A DNA stretch of 64,000 nucleotides from Pseudomonas trivialis (GCF_001439805.1 NZ_JYLK01000011.1:124001-188000); one strand, 5' to 3'. Counted from the first letter of the stretch, positions 26,221 to 34,831 are shown. Numbers and translations: made by a program. Notes: a model not told the origin generated them from the letters alone.

Positions 26221-26841
26221 TTGAGCGCAGGCAAAGCTGTCGGACTGTTGGTCCTCACTTCCCTACTGGCCGCGTGCGGCACCTCGCCGCCGCGCAGTCC
26301 CAACGACCTGTGTGCCATCTTCCGCGAAAAGGACGACTGGTACGACGCCGCGAAGGTCACGCAAAAGCGCTGGGGCGTGCCCATCGAAGTACCGTTCGCC
26401 ATCATGTATCAGGAGTCGGGCTTTCGCCACGACGCCAGGACCCCGCGCAAATACCTGCTATGGATCATCCCCTGGGGCCGCGTCTCCACTGCGTCCGGCT
26501 ACGCCCAGGCCAAGGATGAAGTGTGGAACGACTACCGCAAAAGCACCGGTCGCAGCGGCGCCGATCGTGAGGACTTCGACGATGCCATCGACTTCGTCGG
26601 CTGGTACATGGACAAGACCTACACCATCAACGGTGTCTACAAATACGACGCCTACGGCCAATACCTGAACTACCACGAAGGCTGGGGCGGTTATCGCCAG
26701 CGCACCTACGCCGGCAAACCCTGGCTGCTGCCGGTGGCGGGCAAGGTGCAGGCGCGTTCGCAGATGTATGCGCGCCAGTATGCCGGTTGCAAGGATGATC
26801 TGGGGCGGGGCTGGTGGAGCCGGTTCTGGCGGTGGTTGTAG
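26221..26841 (+). CDS. Lytic transglycosylase-like lipoprotein
   Basis: A 206-residue lipoprotein. The signal peptide ends in the lipobox LLAAC. I start at TTG 26221, as AGGTG lies just upstream and no ATG fits. The mature part resembles an SLT domain: the catalytic glutamate sits in AIMYQESGFRHDA, and YLNYHEGWGGY matches the usual YNAG-like motif region. It should cut peptidoglycan from the outer membrane side. It is shorter than Slt70/MltE relatives but seems complete. The enzymatic call is from motif recognition. Confidence 0.85.
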   Translation: MSAGKAVGLLVLTSLLAACGTSPPRSPNDLCAIFREKDDWYDAAKVTQKRWGVPIEVPFAIMYQESGFRHDARTPRKYLLWIIPWGRVSTASGYAQAKDEVWNDYRKSTGRSGADREDFDDAIDFVGWYMDKTYTINGVYKYDAYGQYLNYHEGWGGYRQRTYAGKPWLLPVAGKVQARSQMYARQYAGCKDDLGRGWWSRFWRWL

Positions 26842-26904
26842 GGTGATCACCTGATTGTTCCCGGTGCTGGCGCACTAGTCACCGTATTCGTCAATAAGGC
26901 CGCT

Positions 26905-27167
26905 ATGAACAAAGACTCACTGCAGATCATCGACACGCGAACGGGCACCGGCAAAGCCGTGGTCAAGGGCGCGCTGATCACCACTCAATACACCGGCACC
27001 CTGGAAGACGGCACGGTGTTCGATTCGTCCTGGGAGCGGGGCAAGCCGTTCCAGTGCGTGATCGGCACCTGGCATATGGCGAGCGGTCGATGGGCGCGCA
27101 CATCAAGCCCAACAGCAACCTGCGCTTTGAGATCGAGTTGCTGGAAGTGTTGACGCGCGAGGATTGA
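26905..27167 (+). pseudogene. FKBP-type peptidyl-prolyl isomerase, broken by an internal deletion
   Basis: The first 55 codons read as a normal small FKBP (KGALITTQYTGTLEDGTVFD, then GKPFQCVIGT). After GGCAC at 27064-27068 the frame changes. From 27069 another frame resumes the family sequence (LAYGERSMGAHIKPNSNLRF, then EIELLEVLTRED) to a stop at 27165-27167. The usual link of about 27 residues, which holds GRVIKGWDQG and the GGKR segment, is missing. A deletion not divisible by three therefore removed the core of the active site and shifted the frame. As written it would give an 82-residue protein with a nonsense tail. An assembly error is the alternative. Confidence 0.85.
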
Positions 27168-27194
27168 GGTCAGTGTTATGGCTGTGATTGCGGT

Positions 27195-27316
27195 TGTGGC
27201 GAGCAGGCTTGCCCCGCGTTGGGCTGCGCAGCAGCCCCAAATCCAGCCGATGCGCAGTATCCCGTTCTGGAAGGGGGGCTTGCCCCCCCCAACGCGGGGC
27301 AAGCCCGCTCGCCACA
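27195..27316. repeat. REP pair (GTGGCGAGC family)
   Basis: Left arm GTGGCGAGCAGGCTTGCCCC with GCGTTGGGCTGCGCAGCAGCC; right arm CCCAACGCGGGGCAAGCCCG followed by CTCGCCAC. The units face each other across a 25-base unique loop. It lies between the broken FKBP gene and the convergent membrane-protein gene. Confidence 0.75.
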
Positions 27317-27365
27317 GAGGTCTCCGGTTGCTGCCGGATTCGGTGGTGCTGTCTTTACATTTCGT

Positions 27366-28526
27366 TTAACCAGCCCACCAGCGCACTACCAGAAGCGTAC
27401 TCAGTGCCATTGAAATCACATTGCCAATATAGGGATGAAAATGTGCCGGCAATCGCGCCGCTATCGCACAGGCCAATGGGGGTGCGATCAGCGCACCCAA
27501 CAGCGCGCTTGAGCCCACGACCATCCAGCTGCCACCAAGGCTCAACACGGCGGCAGGCACGACCGATACCAGCGGCACATACGTGGGGAACCAGCCGCGC
27601 TTGATCCACTGTTGCCTCCAGATCAGCACACCCAACGCCGATGTCAGGGCTTGTGCGCCAAGCAGTGGCAGGACCAGGCCTGAGCCATAGGCCGGGCTGG
27701 CGGGGTTCAGTGCATAGGCCAGCAAAACGCCTGCAATCAGCCCGAGGCTGGCCCATTCATTGCCAAAAAACGGCGCTTCGGAAAAGTCCGCCAACACCCT
27801 GCGCGCGCTCCAGACTACGCCGTAGGTGGGCGGTTTGACAGGGGCTGGCCGGGTGGGCGCGAGGTAATCCGAGCGCACCAACGAGGGCACGTGACGGCAG
27901 AGTACAAAGGCCACGACGCTGCCCAGCGCCATGCCCAGCACGTTGCCGATCACCACGGGCAGGCCCAGCGGCACGCACACGAAGTTCACGATCAACAGGC
28001 ACATCGGCGTTACCAGTAATGCGCCCAGTACCGCCCCATTGATCGCCACTTTCCAGCCGCCGCCGAACATCAGCACCATGGCGGCTGGTAATGACACAAA
28101 CGCTGCGAATGTCGGTTGCCATGTCTGCGCAGTGACGCTCCAGCCCCAGAGCAGATTGCTCAGCAGCAGCCCGAGCAGTGAGCTGGTCACCAGCCAGGGC
28201 CATACTCCGCTGCCGTAGCAAATCGAAAAGCCTTGCCAGGCCTTATTGCGCGTACTTGCCCACCAGGCCAGGTACGCACCGGCCAGCAGGCCAAGGGAGG
28301 CCAGTTCATGCTTGTAGAAAGCGACTTCACTGATGTCTCCCAGTACCCAGCGGAGCCAGGCAATGGGATGGGGAAGGCTTTGCGTCATGTCGCTGTAGCC
28401 TGGCCAGGAGCCGCCGTGGCGGATGGCAATCCACAGCACCAGCAATGCACTGATGAGAAACAGGCTGAGCGCCACTGTGTCGGCCCTTGAGCGCGCCGCC
28501 TTGGACTTGCTTGATAACATCTCCAT
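27366..28526 (-). CDS. Polytopic membrane protein built from two homologous halves
   Basis: A 386-residue integral membrane protein with about ten hydrophobic segments; I do not recognise a named family. The sequence repeats itself. Residues 61-210 and 244-386 share, in order, (D)xSExxF with an E-ASLGL-AG segment (66-83 and 249-266), a GSG turn (105 and 281), PT(F/Y)xxxVS-PAA followed by GG-W (138-158 and 314-334), GAL--P (168-174 and 343-349) and IGNV--MAL (193-201 and 367-374). The two halves are joined by a Pro-rich cytoplasmic-type linker (about 211-243). Internal duplication is common in transporters. It is the last gene behind a nitrilase-type hydrolase and a flavin monooxygenase and may move their substrate or product. 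Confidence 0.85.
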   Translation of the reverse strand: MEMLSSKSKAARSRADTVALSLFLISALLVLWIAIRHGGSWPGYSDMTQSLPHPIAWLRWVLGDISEVAFYKHELASLGLLAGAYLAWWASTRNKAWQGFSICYGSGVWPWLVTSSLLGLLLSNLLWGWSVTAQTWQPTFAAFVSLPAAMVLMFGGGWKVAINGAVLGALLVTPMCLLIVNFVCVPLGLPVVIGNVLGMALGSVVAFVLCRHVPSLVRSDYLAPTRPAPVKPPTYGVVWSARRVLADFSEAPFFGNEWASLGLIAGVLLAYALNPASPAYGSGLVLPLLGAQALTSALGVLIWRQQWIKRGWFPTYVPLVSVVPAAVLSLGGSWMVVGSSALLGALIAPPLACAIAARLPAHFHPYIGNVISMALSTLLVVRWWAG

Positions 28527-28540
28527 GCTGTGCCCTCCGA

Positions 28541-29428
28541 TCAGCGTGGAAGGGCAGGGTGTTGGGCATACCCGAGCATCTGATCGTAGAGATCGCAGCG
28601 TCGGTCGCGCTGCAGGTCATTGAGGCTGTTCCAGATCGGCGCGCTGCGGGCGCTGGTGATGTCGATGTCGGCAAACAGTATTTCCTGGCGATTGGCCGAG
28701 GCGATGGTACCGATAGGCCAGCCATTGGTGCCGGCAATCAGCGAGCAGCCGAGGTAACGGGCGTCGCGCTCTTCGCCAATGCGACTGGCGGCCGCGATAA
28801 ACACGTTATTGACATGGGCGGCCGTCATCGTCAGGTAGGACGCCATGCATTTGCCCGCCTCATCGAACAGCGGCGGCGGAGTCCACACCCAGTTGTTCAG
28901 GCTGCAAATGATATCGGCGCCTTGCTGGCTTAGAATCCGCGGCACTTCCGGAAACCAGATGTCCCAGCAGATCAGCAAACCGATGCGTCCGATGGGCGTT
29001 TCAAAAACGGGAAAACCCGTGTCGCCCGGGGTGAACCACAGCTTTTCCCTGTTCCATAAATGGGCTTTGCGGTATTTACCGATGAACCCATCCGGGCCAA
29101 GCAGCACTGCCGTATTGAACAGCTGCGTACCGTCTATTTCGCTCAACCCAGCGACCAGATACACCTGATGTCGGCTGGCAAAATCCATCCAGGCCCTGAC
29201 ACTGGCTCCCTCCGGGACTGCCTCGGCGTGATCGAACGCGTCCTGGCGACTGGTGAAGTAATAGCCACAATTGGACAGCTCTGGCAGCACGATCAGGTTG
29301 GCGCCGCCGTTCGCGGCTTCGGTGGCCAGGGTCAGGGTCTGACGCAGGTTGTTGGCGCGGTTGGCGGTGCCGACCTGGGGGTCAAGCTGAATCACGGCTA
29401 CGCGGGCGGGGCTTGCTGCTTCGGTCAT
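28541..29428 (-). CDS. Nitrilase-superfamily carbon-nitrogen hydrolase (amidase-like)
   Basis: A 295-residue cytoplasmic enzyme with the Glu-Lys-Cys triad of the nitrilase superfamily: IVLPELSNCGYYF (Glu), GKYRKAHLWNREK (Lys) and LLICWDIWFPE (Cys). Its length and the missing C-terminal extension favour an amide hydrolase (DavA, NitB or omega-amidase class) over a true nitrilase. The ATG at 29428 has AGAGG upstream, but this site lies in one arm of a long hairpin. The gene lies between an L-amino-acid monooxygenase-like gene and a membrane-protein gene. Since such monooxygenases make amides, hydrolysis of the amide to the acid is the natural second step. This coupling is inferred. Confidence 0.93.
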   Translation of the reverse strand: MTEAASPARVAVIQLDPQVGTANRANNLRQTLTLATEAANGGANLIVLPELSNCGYYFTSRQDAFDHAEAVPEGASVRAWMDFASRHQVYLVAGLSEIDGTQLFNTAVLLGPDGFIGKYRKAHLWNREKLWFTPGDTGFPVFETPIGRIGLLICWDIWFPEVPRILSQQGADIICSLNNWVWTPPPLFDEAGKCMASYLTMTAAHVNNVFIAAASRIGEERDARYLGCSLIAGTNGWPIGTIASANRQEILFADIDITSARSAPIWNSLNDLQRDRRCDLYDQMLGYAQHPALPR

Positions 29429-29432
29429 GAGT

Positions 29433-29485
29433 GTCGCCTCTTGTTTTTATACAGCCGGAATGGCTGGGCGTTTATAAGAGGCGAC
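29433..29485 (-). promoter_or_regulatory. Long hairpin that includes the ribosome-binding site of the hydrolase gene
   Basis: GTCGCCTCTT at 29433-29442 and AAGAGGCGAC at 29476-29485 are perfect complements. Inside, CAGCC (29452-29456) pairs with GGCTG (29462-29466), and flanking TATA/TATAA bases can extend the stem. On the minus strand the arm nearest the gene carries the AGAGG ribosome-binding site. In the folded mRNA that site would be closed. This could control translation of the hydrolase, or work as a terminator-like structure between the genes. Confidence 0.55.
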
Positions 29486-29543
29486 AATGTGTTTATATAA
29501 AAGTCAGATAATTCCTATTGAGTTGTGGCCTGTTTCTTTCGAT

Positions 29544-31493
29544 TCAACGCTCAACCCGATACTCTGGATAATCGCGCAGGGTAAAGCCACCGTTGAAGGA
29601 TGCCTGTGTCTTTGCGCAGATGTTGATCACGGTATCTATTGCTCCCCTGAAGCACGGCTCCGTCCAGCCAGCGTCAACCGAAAACGACTCGCCGCATAGG
29701 TAAAGCCCTGAAGCATGTGAGTAATCCCTGTTGTACTTCATCAGGCTTACCGCATCGTAGTAAGTGCCCGCGCGATAAAGTTTTGCGCAGCCCAGTGAGT
29801 TTTTGTCATTCATCCATCGTTGAACGACAGCCTGTTCGCGCGCTATATAGGGCGAGATCTTCTGATTTATGTTGGTCGATTTCAGAAGAATTCTGTCCAG
29901 CTCATCTATGCATTTTTCGACCAGCTCTTCATCGCTGAAGAACACCAGTTTCGTGGCGTCATCTTCCCAGGTGTAGCTGAGTAGAATGCAGTCGTACGTG
30001 TGGTTGTTGTTATAGCGGTAAGTGTATACGTCGTGTATCAGGCTGTCCGTTACGATGGTTTGCGGGATCGTCGTGTTATGCGAGAGAAACGATTTTTTTA
30101 GCGGCGCATAAACCTTGCAGCTGGTTTCCCAGTGGGCCGTTTTGTAGGCTGATACTATTTCGAAGGGAAGCATTTTCTGATCGAAATTTTCGAGTGATAT
30201 CTGCGTTTCTATTAGCCAGGAGGGTAGGGTCATGACGACGGAGTCAGCGTCGATAAACTCTTTTTTTGCCCCCTCTGGATCGGCGCTGTTCCAATCGTAG
30301 TAAACCCGTATTTTTCCGCTGTTCAACTTTTTTAGTTTTGTTACTGAGCGACTGGTCAGTAACCCGTGCCGATGCCCAACCAAATGTTCGTATAGCGATT
30401 GCCGGGTCTCGTCAGGCTTTATGAATAGCAGTGACTCTGCCAAAGAACCAAGGCCGATGTAACTGGGTTTGCTGAACGGCAGGCCTCTTGAATCGAGGGT
30501 CTCCAGGGCATTCAAGTAGGGTGAATCTTTCGGTGTGCCGTCTTCATTCACGCGGCCATGGATCAACTGTAAATGACTGCTGAAACCGAATATTGCGGTG
30601 CGAAGTGGATAAAGCGAACAGACGTCGTAAAACGCTCCCCAACTACCATCACCAATACCTATGGCATAAAAAATTGCCGACTCCTGAGCGTTCATGCCCA
30701 TCCCGCCAAAATTGCCGGGGTCATCGTGTGTCCATGTATCGATGGCGGGCATTTTCACCAAATCCCTGAATGAAATACCTTCATATTTTTTGACAATGGC
30801 TGCCCACATGTCATCCCAGCGTTCAGCGCCATAATGCTCGGACACTTTTAATGTCATGCGTTCAGCGAATATTTTCCATTTCGCAAAAACCGTGCTTAAG
30901 GCTGTTCCGGGAGGCGGTGTTTTTCCATCGGTGTTCTTCCATACAAGCAGGGTCGGCTCGTCATTTCCCTCTACGCTGCCTTCCCTGAGGTAGATGCCCG
31001 TTGATCGAACTGTAGGGCTGCCCGGATTGGGGAAGTCTGAATGCACTAATTCGAATGCATCAGCGTAATAGGCCATGAGCGAGCGGCCCTCTTTAGGGTG
31101 TTCAGCTGATGTGTTGAAGAATGGCATTCTCATTGCCCCCATTTCAAAAGGGGGGCGACCATAGGTGCGCGTGTTGTTTTTCCCAAAGGCGGTGAGGTGT
31201 CTGCCGCCGATGCGCTGCGACTTTTCAATCAGCGTGATATTTTTAAAGCCGCATCGATGCAATTCGCGTGCGGTTGTCAGGCCGGTGATGCCTGCACCAA
31301 TGATGCAGATTTTATGGTGGGTATCCGTTGCTTGAGCAACACCGTTTTCCTGTTCCACCAGCGTGCGGTAGTCAAAGCATAAATCCGGCGGGCCTGGGAA
31401 TGTTGCTTGCCACTTGTTATCTGCTGAGCGTTTTTTTCGAGGGGACTGCGAGGCGATGTCTGCCGGGTAATTGAAGTTGGAGCCGATGGTCAT
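29544..31493 (-). CDS. FAD-dependent L-amino-acid 2-monooxygenase/oxidase-like enzyme
   Basis: A 649-residue flavoenzyme. The FAD-binding motif KICIIGAGITGLTTARELHR is at about 61-80 and RIGGRHL at 94-100. FEMGAMRMPFF (117-126) holds the arginine that in Trp 2-monooxygenase (IaaM) and Phe 2-monooxygenase binds the substrate carboxylate. LLSYTWEDDATKL matches the same conserved segment in those enzymes. The end ESFSVDAGWTEPCFRGAIDT is the second FAD contact. Such enzymes decarboxylate an L-amino acid to its amide, or deaminate it. It is about 90 residues longer than IaaM and clearly more AT-rich than its neighbours, a sign of transfer. A nitrilase-type hydrolase and a transporter-like protein follow on the same strand. 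The substrate is unknown. Confidence 0.88.
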   Translation of the reverse strand: MTIGSNFNYPADIASQSPRKKRSADNKWQATFPGPPDLCFDYRTLVEQENGVAQATDTHHKICIIGAGITGLTTARELHRCGFKNITLIEKSQRIGGRHLTAFGKNNTRTYGRPPFEMGAMRMPFFNTSAEHPKEGRSLMAYYADAFELVHSDFPNPGSPTVRSTGIYLREGSVEGNDEPTLLVWKNTDGKTPPPGTALSTVFAKWKIFAERMTLKVSEHYGAERWDDMWAAIVKKYEGISFRDLVKMPAIDTWTHDDPGNFGGMGMNAQESAIFYAIGIGDGSWGAFYDVCSLYPLRTAIFGFSSHLQLIHGRVNEDGTPKDSPYLNALETLDSRGLPFSKPSYIGLGSLAESLLFIKPDETRQSLYEHLVGHRHGLLTSRSVTKLKKLNSGKIRVYYDWNSADPEGAKKEFIDADSVVMTLPSWLIETQISLENFDQKMLPFEIVSAYKTAHWETSCKVYAPLKKSFLSHNTTIPQTIVTDSLIHDVYTYRYNNNHTYDCILLSYTWEDDATKLVFFSDEELVEKCIDELDRILLKSTNINQKISPYIAREQAVVQRWMNDKNSLGCAKLYRAGTYYDAVSLMKYNRDYSHASGLYLCGESFSVDAGWTEPCFRGAIDTVINICAKTQASFNGGFTLRDYPEYRVER

Positions 31494-31508
31494 CCTGATA
31501 TTCCCTGT

Positions 31509-31733
31509 TCAGTTTTGAGTAGCTGCTGACAGGGTGAACGCGGGTGCTGATAGACGGGAATAAGCCGGGAGTGATTGTTGGATAGGGAATATCGTGTTCT
31601 CGCGTAGGTGTCGCCAATGTTTGAGGCTATTGAGGCTGCTTGGGATCCTCTCGGAAACCTCCCACATTTGATCTTCGGTGGCGCCGGGAAACGGTTTCCT
31701 GAACCCACCCTGAAGAATTTTCGTATTCACCAT
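31509..31733 (-). CDS. Doubtful small ORF upstream of the monooxygenase
   Basis: It could encode 74 residues (starting MVNTKILQGGFRKPFPGATE) with GGGAAAG upstream of the ATG and its stop 15 bases before the monooxygenase start. The first half looks protein-like; the second half is low in character, and other frames look no worse. It may be a leader ORF or the wreck of a larger gene. Confidence 0.25.
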   Translation of the reverse strand: MVNTKILQGGFRKPFPGATEDQMWEVSERIPSSLNSLKHWRHLRENTIFPIQQSLPAYSRLSAPAFTLSAATQN

Positions 31734-31739
31734 TTCGAC

Positions 31740-32125
31740 ACTTTCCCACGGTTTACTCTGCCGGCACCGGGGCGTAAGCTTCGCGCGTTTTCATCAATAG
31801 CGGAGACCCTCAGTGGGTACTTGTTCGAGCGACAGTTGTCGGCCGGTCTCGGTAACCGGCACGTACTTGGCAAGGTAACGCGCATTCTTTTCGATGCCGT
31901 TGTCTCGCCAGAAAAGCGAGAAGCGGCATCCCGGTAGCGGCCAGTCCTGGCCCTGCCTCGATCCTCTCTCATCGACGCTGACCAGCCACCCGATTACCTC
32001 GGGAGGCTACGGACGCGCCTGCCTGTAACGGCAGGCGGGCCAAATCTGTCTGTGCCTGTGAAACGGGCGCGGTGCAGAGGGCAGTACCTGCACGACGGGT
32101 TTTTACCTCGCGCAGGAGTAACACC
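31740..32125 (+). promoter_or_regulatory. mgtA upstream leader region with hairpins
   Basis: About 390 bases precede mgtA without a clear gene. Stems can form at GCCGG/CCGGC (31842-31861), at GCCGTTGTCTCGC with GCGAGAAGCGGC (31896-31928), and at GCCTGCC/GGCAGGC (32019-32038, loop TGTAAC). A possible 44-codon ORF starts at 31894, and its TAA stop (32026-32028) falls in the loop of the last stem. Long leaders controlling Mg2+ transporters are known in enterobacteria. I see no match to the M-box or yybP-ykoY consensus. Confidence 0.35.
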
Positions 32126-34831
32126 ATGAAACTCACGCTGCTCAAAGAGTTCTTCGCAGGCTTTCTGCGGACCCGCCATATCGCCCGGCATTTTCGCCGC
32201 CTGGCCATGCTCGAAACCGTGACCGACGCCAGCGTCAGCCGTGAAGTGCCGCCGACGTTGGCGCAAACCCTGGTGGCCGCCGCCAACAGTAATGCCGGGC
32301 AATTGCTCGGCACGCTGGGCAGCCATGCCGAGGGCCTGAGCACCCAGGACGCCGACGCCCTGCGCGTGCAGTACGGCCTCAATGAAGTTGAGCATGAGCA
32401 GCCGCTGCCATGGTGGGTGCACCTGTGGCACTGCTACAAGAACCCGTTCAACCTGCTGCTGACCCTGCTGGCAGTGATCTCGTGGCTGACCGAGGACATG
32501 AAAGCCGCCACGGTGATTTTCTCCATGGTGGTGCTCTCGACCCTGCTGCGCTTCTGGCAGGAAGCCAAGTCGAACAAGGCTGCCGATGCGCTGAAAGCGA
32601 TGGTGAGCAATACTGCGACCGTGCTGCGCCGAGACGCCCCCAAGCGCATTGAACTGCCGATCAAGCAACTGGTGCCGGGCGATCTGATTGTGTTGTCGGC
32701 CGGCGACATGATCCCGGCGGACTGCCGCGTGCTCACGGCCAAGGACCTGTTCGTCAGCCAGGCGGCCATGACGGGTGAATCGATGCCGGTGGAGAAATTC
32801 GTGCAGCAGCAGGACGCCGCCACGCGCAACCCGCTGGACCTGGAAAACATCCTGTTCATGGGCACCAACGTGGTGTCCGGCGCTGCCACCGCAGTGATCC
32901 TGGCCACCGGCAACAGCACCTATTTCGGCGCGCTGGCCCAACGCGTGACGGCCACCGACCGCGCCACCACCTCGTTCCAGCATGGCGTGAACAAGGTCAG
33001 CTGGCTGCTGATCCGCTTCATGTTCGTGATGGCGCCGGCGGTGCTGTTCATCAATGGTTTTACCAAGGGCGACTGGACCGAAGCGCTATTGTTTGCGCTG
33101 TCGATTGCCGTGGGCCTGACCCCGGAAATGCTGCCGATGATCGTCACCTCCACCCTGGCCAAGGGGGCGGTGTTTCTGTCGCGCAAAAAGGTCATCGTCA
33201 AGCGCCTGGACGCGATCCAGAACTTCGGCGCCATGGACGTGCTGTGCACCGACAAGACCGGCACGCTGACCCAGGACAAGATTTTCCTGGCGCGCCATGT
33301 CGACGTGTGGGGCCAGGATTCGGACGACGTACTGGAAATGGCCTACCTCAACAGCTACTACCAGACCGGCCTGAAAAACCTGCTGGACGTGGCGGTGCTG
33401 GAGCACGTCGACGTGCACCGTGAGTTGAACGTGGGCACGGCCTTCCACAAGGTCGATGAGATTCCGTTCGACTTCAATCGCCGACGCATGTCGGTGGTGG
33501 TCGCCGAGCAAGGCTTGCCGCACCTGTTGATCTGCAAGGGCGCCGTGGAAGAAATCCTGTCGGTGTGCACCAGCGTGCGTCACGGTGACGTCAACGAGGA
33601 GCTGACCGACGAGTTGCTGGCGCGTATTCGCCAGGTCACTGCAGCGTTCAACGAAGAAGGCCTGCGCGTGGTGGCGGTGGCCGCGCAACCGATGGCGCCG
33701 GGTCGCGATACCTACAGCCTGGCGGATGAAAACAACCTGACGCTGATTGGCTATGTCGCGTTCCTCGATCCGCCCAAGGAAAGCACCGCGCCGGCGCTGA
33801 AGGCGCTCAAGGCTCACGGTGTCGCAGTCAATGTACTCACCGGCGACAACGAACTGGTGACCGCCAAAATCTGCCGCGAAGTGGGCCTGGAACAGCAAGG
33901 CTTGCTGATGGGCAATGACATCGAAGACATGAGCGACGCCGAGCTGGCCAAGGCGGTGGAAACCACCAATGTGTTCGCCAGGCTCACACCCAGCCACAAG
34001 GAGCGCATCGTGCGCCTGCTCAAGGCCAACGGGCATGTGGTCGGGTTCATGGGCGACGGCATCAATGACGCACCGGCGCTGCGTACCGCCGATATCGGAA
34101 TTTCGGTGGACAGCGCGGTGGATATCGCCAAGGAAGCGGCCGACATCATCCTGCTGGAAAAGAGCCTGATGATCCTCGAGGAGGGCGTGCTTGAAGGCCG
34201 TCGTACCTTCGCCAACATGCTCAAGTACATCAAGATGACCGCCAGTTCCAACTTCGGCAACGTGTTCTCGGTGTTGGTGGCCAGTGCGTTTATTCCGTTT
34301 TTGCCGATGCTGCCGATGCACCTGCTGGTGCAGAACCTGCTGTATGACATTTCGCAGATCGCGATTCCGTTCGATAACGTCGACGAGGAGATGCTCGCCA
34401 AGCCGCAACGCTGGCAGCCGGGGGACGTGGGGCGCTTCATGCTGTTCTTCGGGCCGATCAGTTCGATTTTCGACATCACCACGTTCGCCCTCATGTGGTA
34501 CGTGTTCGATGCCAATACTCCGGACCACCAGACCCTGTTCCAGTCCGGCTGGTTTGTGGTGGGGCTGCTGACCCAGACGCTGATCGTGCACATGATCCGC
34601 ACCCCGAAAATTCCGTTCCTGCAAAGCCGCGCGGCGATGCCGTTGATGGTGATGACCGGCGTGATCATGGCGGTGGGGATTTTTCTGCCGATGGGGCCGC
34701 TGGCGCATTACTTCAAGCTGCAGGCGCTGCCGTCGCTGTACTTCGTGTTCCTGCCGGTGATTCTGCTGGCATACATGGCGCTGACCCAGGCGGTGAAGGG
34801 CTACTACATCCGTAAATTTGGCTGGCAGTAA
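32126..34831 (+). CDS. mgtA: Magnesium-importing P-type ATPase
   Basis: A 901-residue P3-type ATPase of the inner membrane that takes up Mg2+. The phosphorylation motif is VLCTDKTGTLTQDKIF (Asp near residue 375). The actuator motif is QAAMTGESMPVEK, the hinge GDGINDAP lies near 640, and CKGAVEE is in the nucleotide domain. About ten membrane segments are present in the MgtA/MgtB arrangement, and the family's N-terminal cytoplasmic tail is seen. The ATG at 32126 follows AGGAG. mgtC lies 94 bases downstream on the same strand. The pair is normally induced by low Mg2+ through PhoPQ. Confidence 0.97.
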   Translation: MKLTLLKEFFAGFLRTRHIARHFRRLAMLETVTDASVSREVPPTLAQTLVAAANSNAGQLLGTLGSHAEGLSTQDADALRVQYGLNEVEHEQPLPWWVHLWHCYKNPFNLLLTLLAVISWLTEDMKAATVIFSMVVLSTLLRFWQEAKSNKAADALKAMVSNTATVLRRDAPKRIELPIKQLVPGDLIVLSAGDMIPADCRVLTAKDLFVSQAAMTGESMPVEKFVQQQDAATRNPLDLENILFMGTNVVSGAATAVILATGNSTYFGALAQRVTATDRATTSFQHGVNKVSWLLIRFMFVMAPAVLFINGFTKGDWTEALLFALSIAVGLTPEMLPMIVTSTLAKGAVFLSRKKVIVKRLDAIQNFGAMDVLCTDKTGTLTQDKIFLARHVDVWGQDSDDVLEMAYLNSYYQTGLKNLLDVAVLEHVDVHRELNVGTAFHKVDEIPFDFNRRRMSVVVAEQGLPHLLICKGAVEEILSVCTSVRHGDVNEELTDELLARIRQVTAAFNEEGLRVVAVAAQPMAPGRDTYSLADENNLTLIGYVAFLDPPKESTAPALKALKAHGVAVNVLTGDNELVTAKICREVGLEQQGLLMGNDIEDMSDAELAKAVETTNVFARLTPSHKERIVRLLKANGHVVGFMGDGINDAPALRTADIGISVDSAVDIAKEAADIILLEKSLMILEEGVLEGRRTFANMLKYIKMTASSNFGNVFSVLVASAFIPFLPMLPMHLLVQNLLYDISQIAIPFDNVDEEMLAKPQRWQPGDVGRFMLFFGPISSIFDITTFALMWYVFDANTPDHQTLFQSGWFVVGLLTQTLIVHMIRTPKIPFLQSRAAMPLMVMTGVIMAVGIFLPMGPLAHYFKLQALPSLYFVFLPVILLAYMALTQAVKGYYIRKFGWQ

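Noticed and set aside
31740..32125. M-box or yybP-ykoY riboswitch before mgtA
   Set aside because: The conserved core bases of these riboswitches are not found; only generic stems are present.
33086..34708. A 540-codon open frame on the minus strand opposite mgtA
   Set aside because: His/Gln/Arg-rich mirror translation typical of high-GC antisense frames; mgtA on the plus strand is intact with all motifs.
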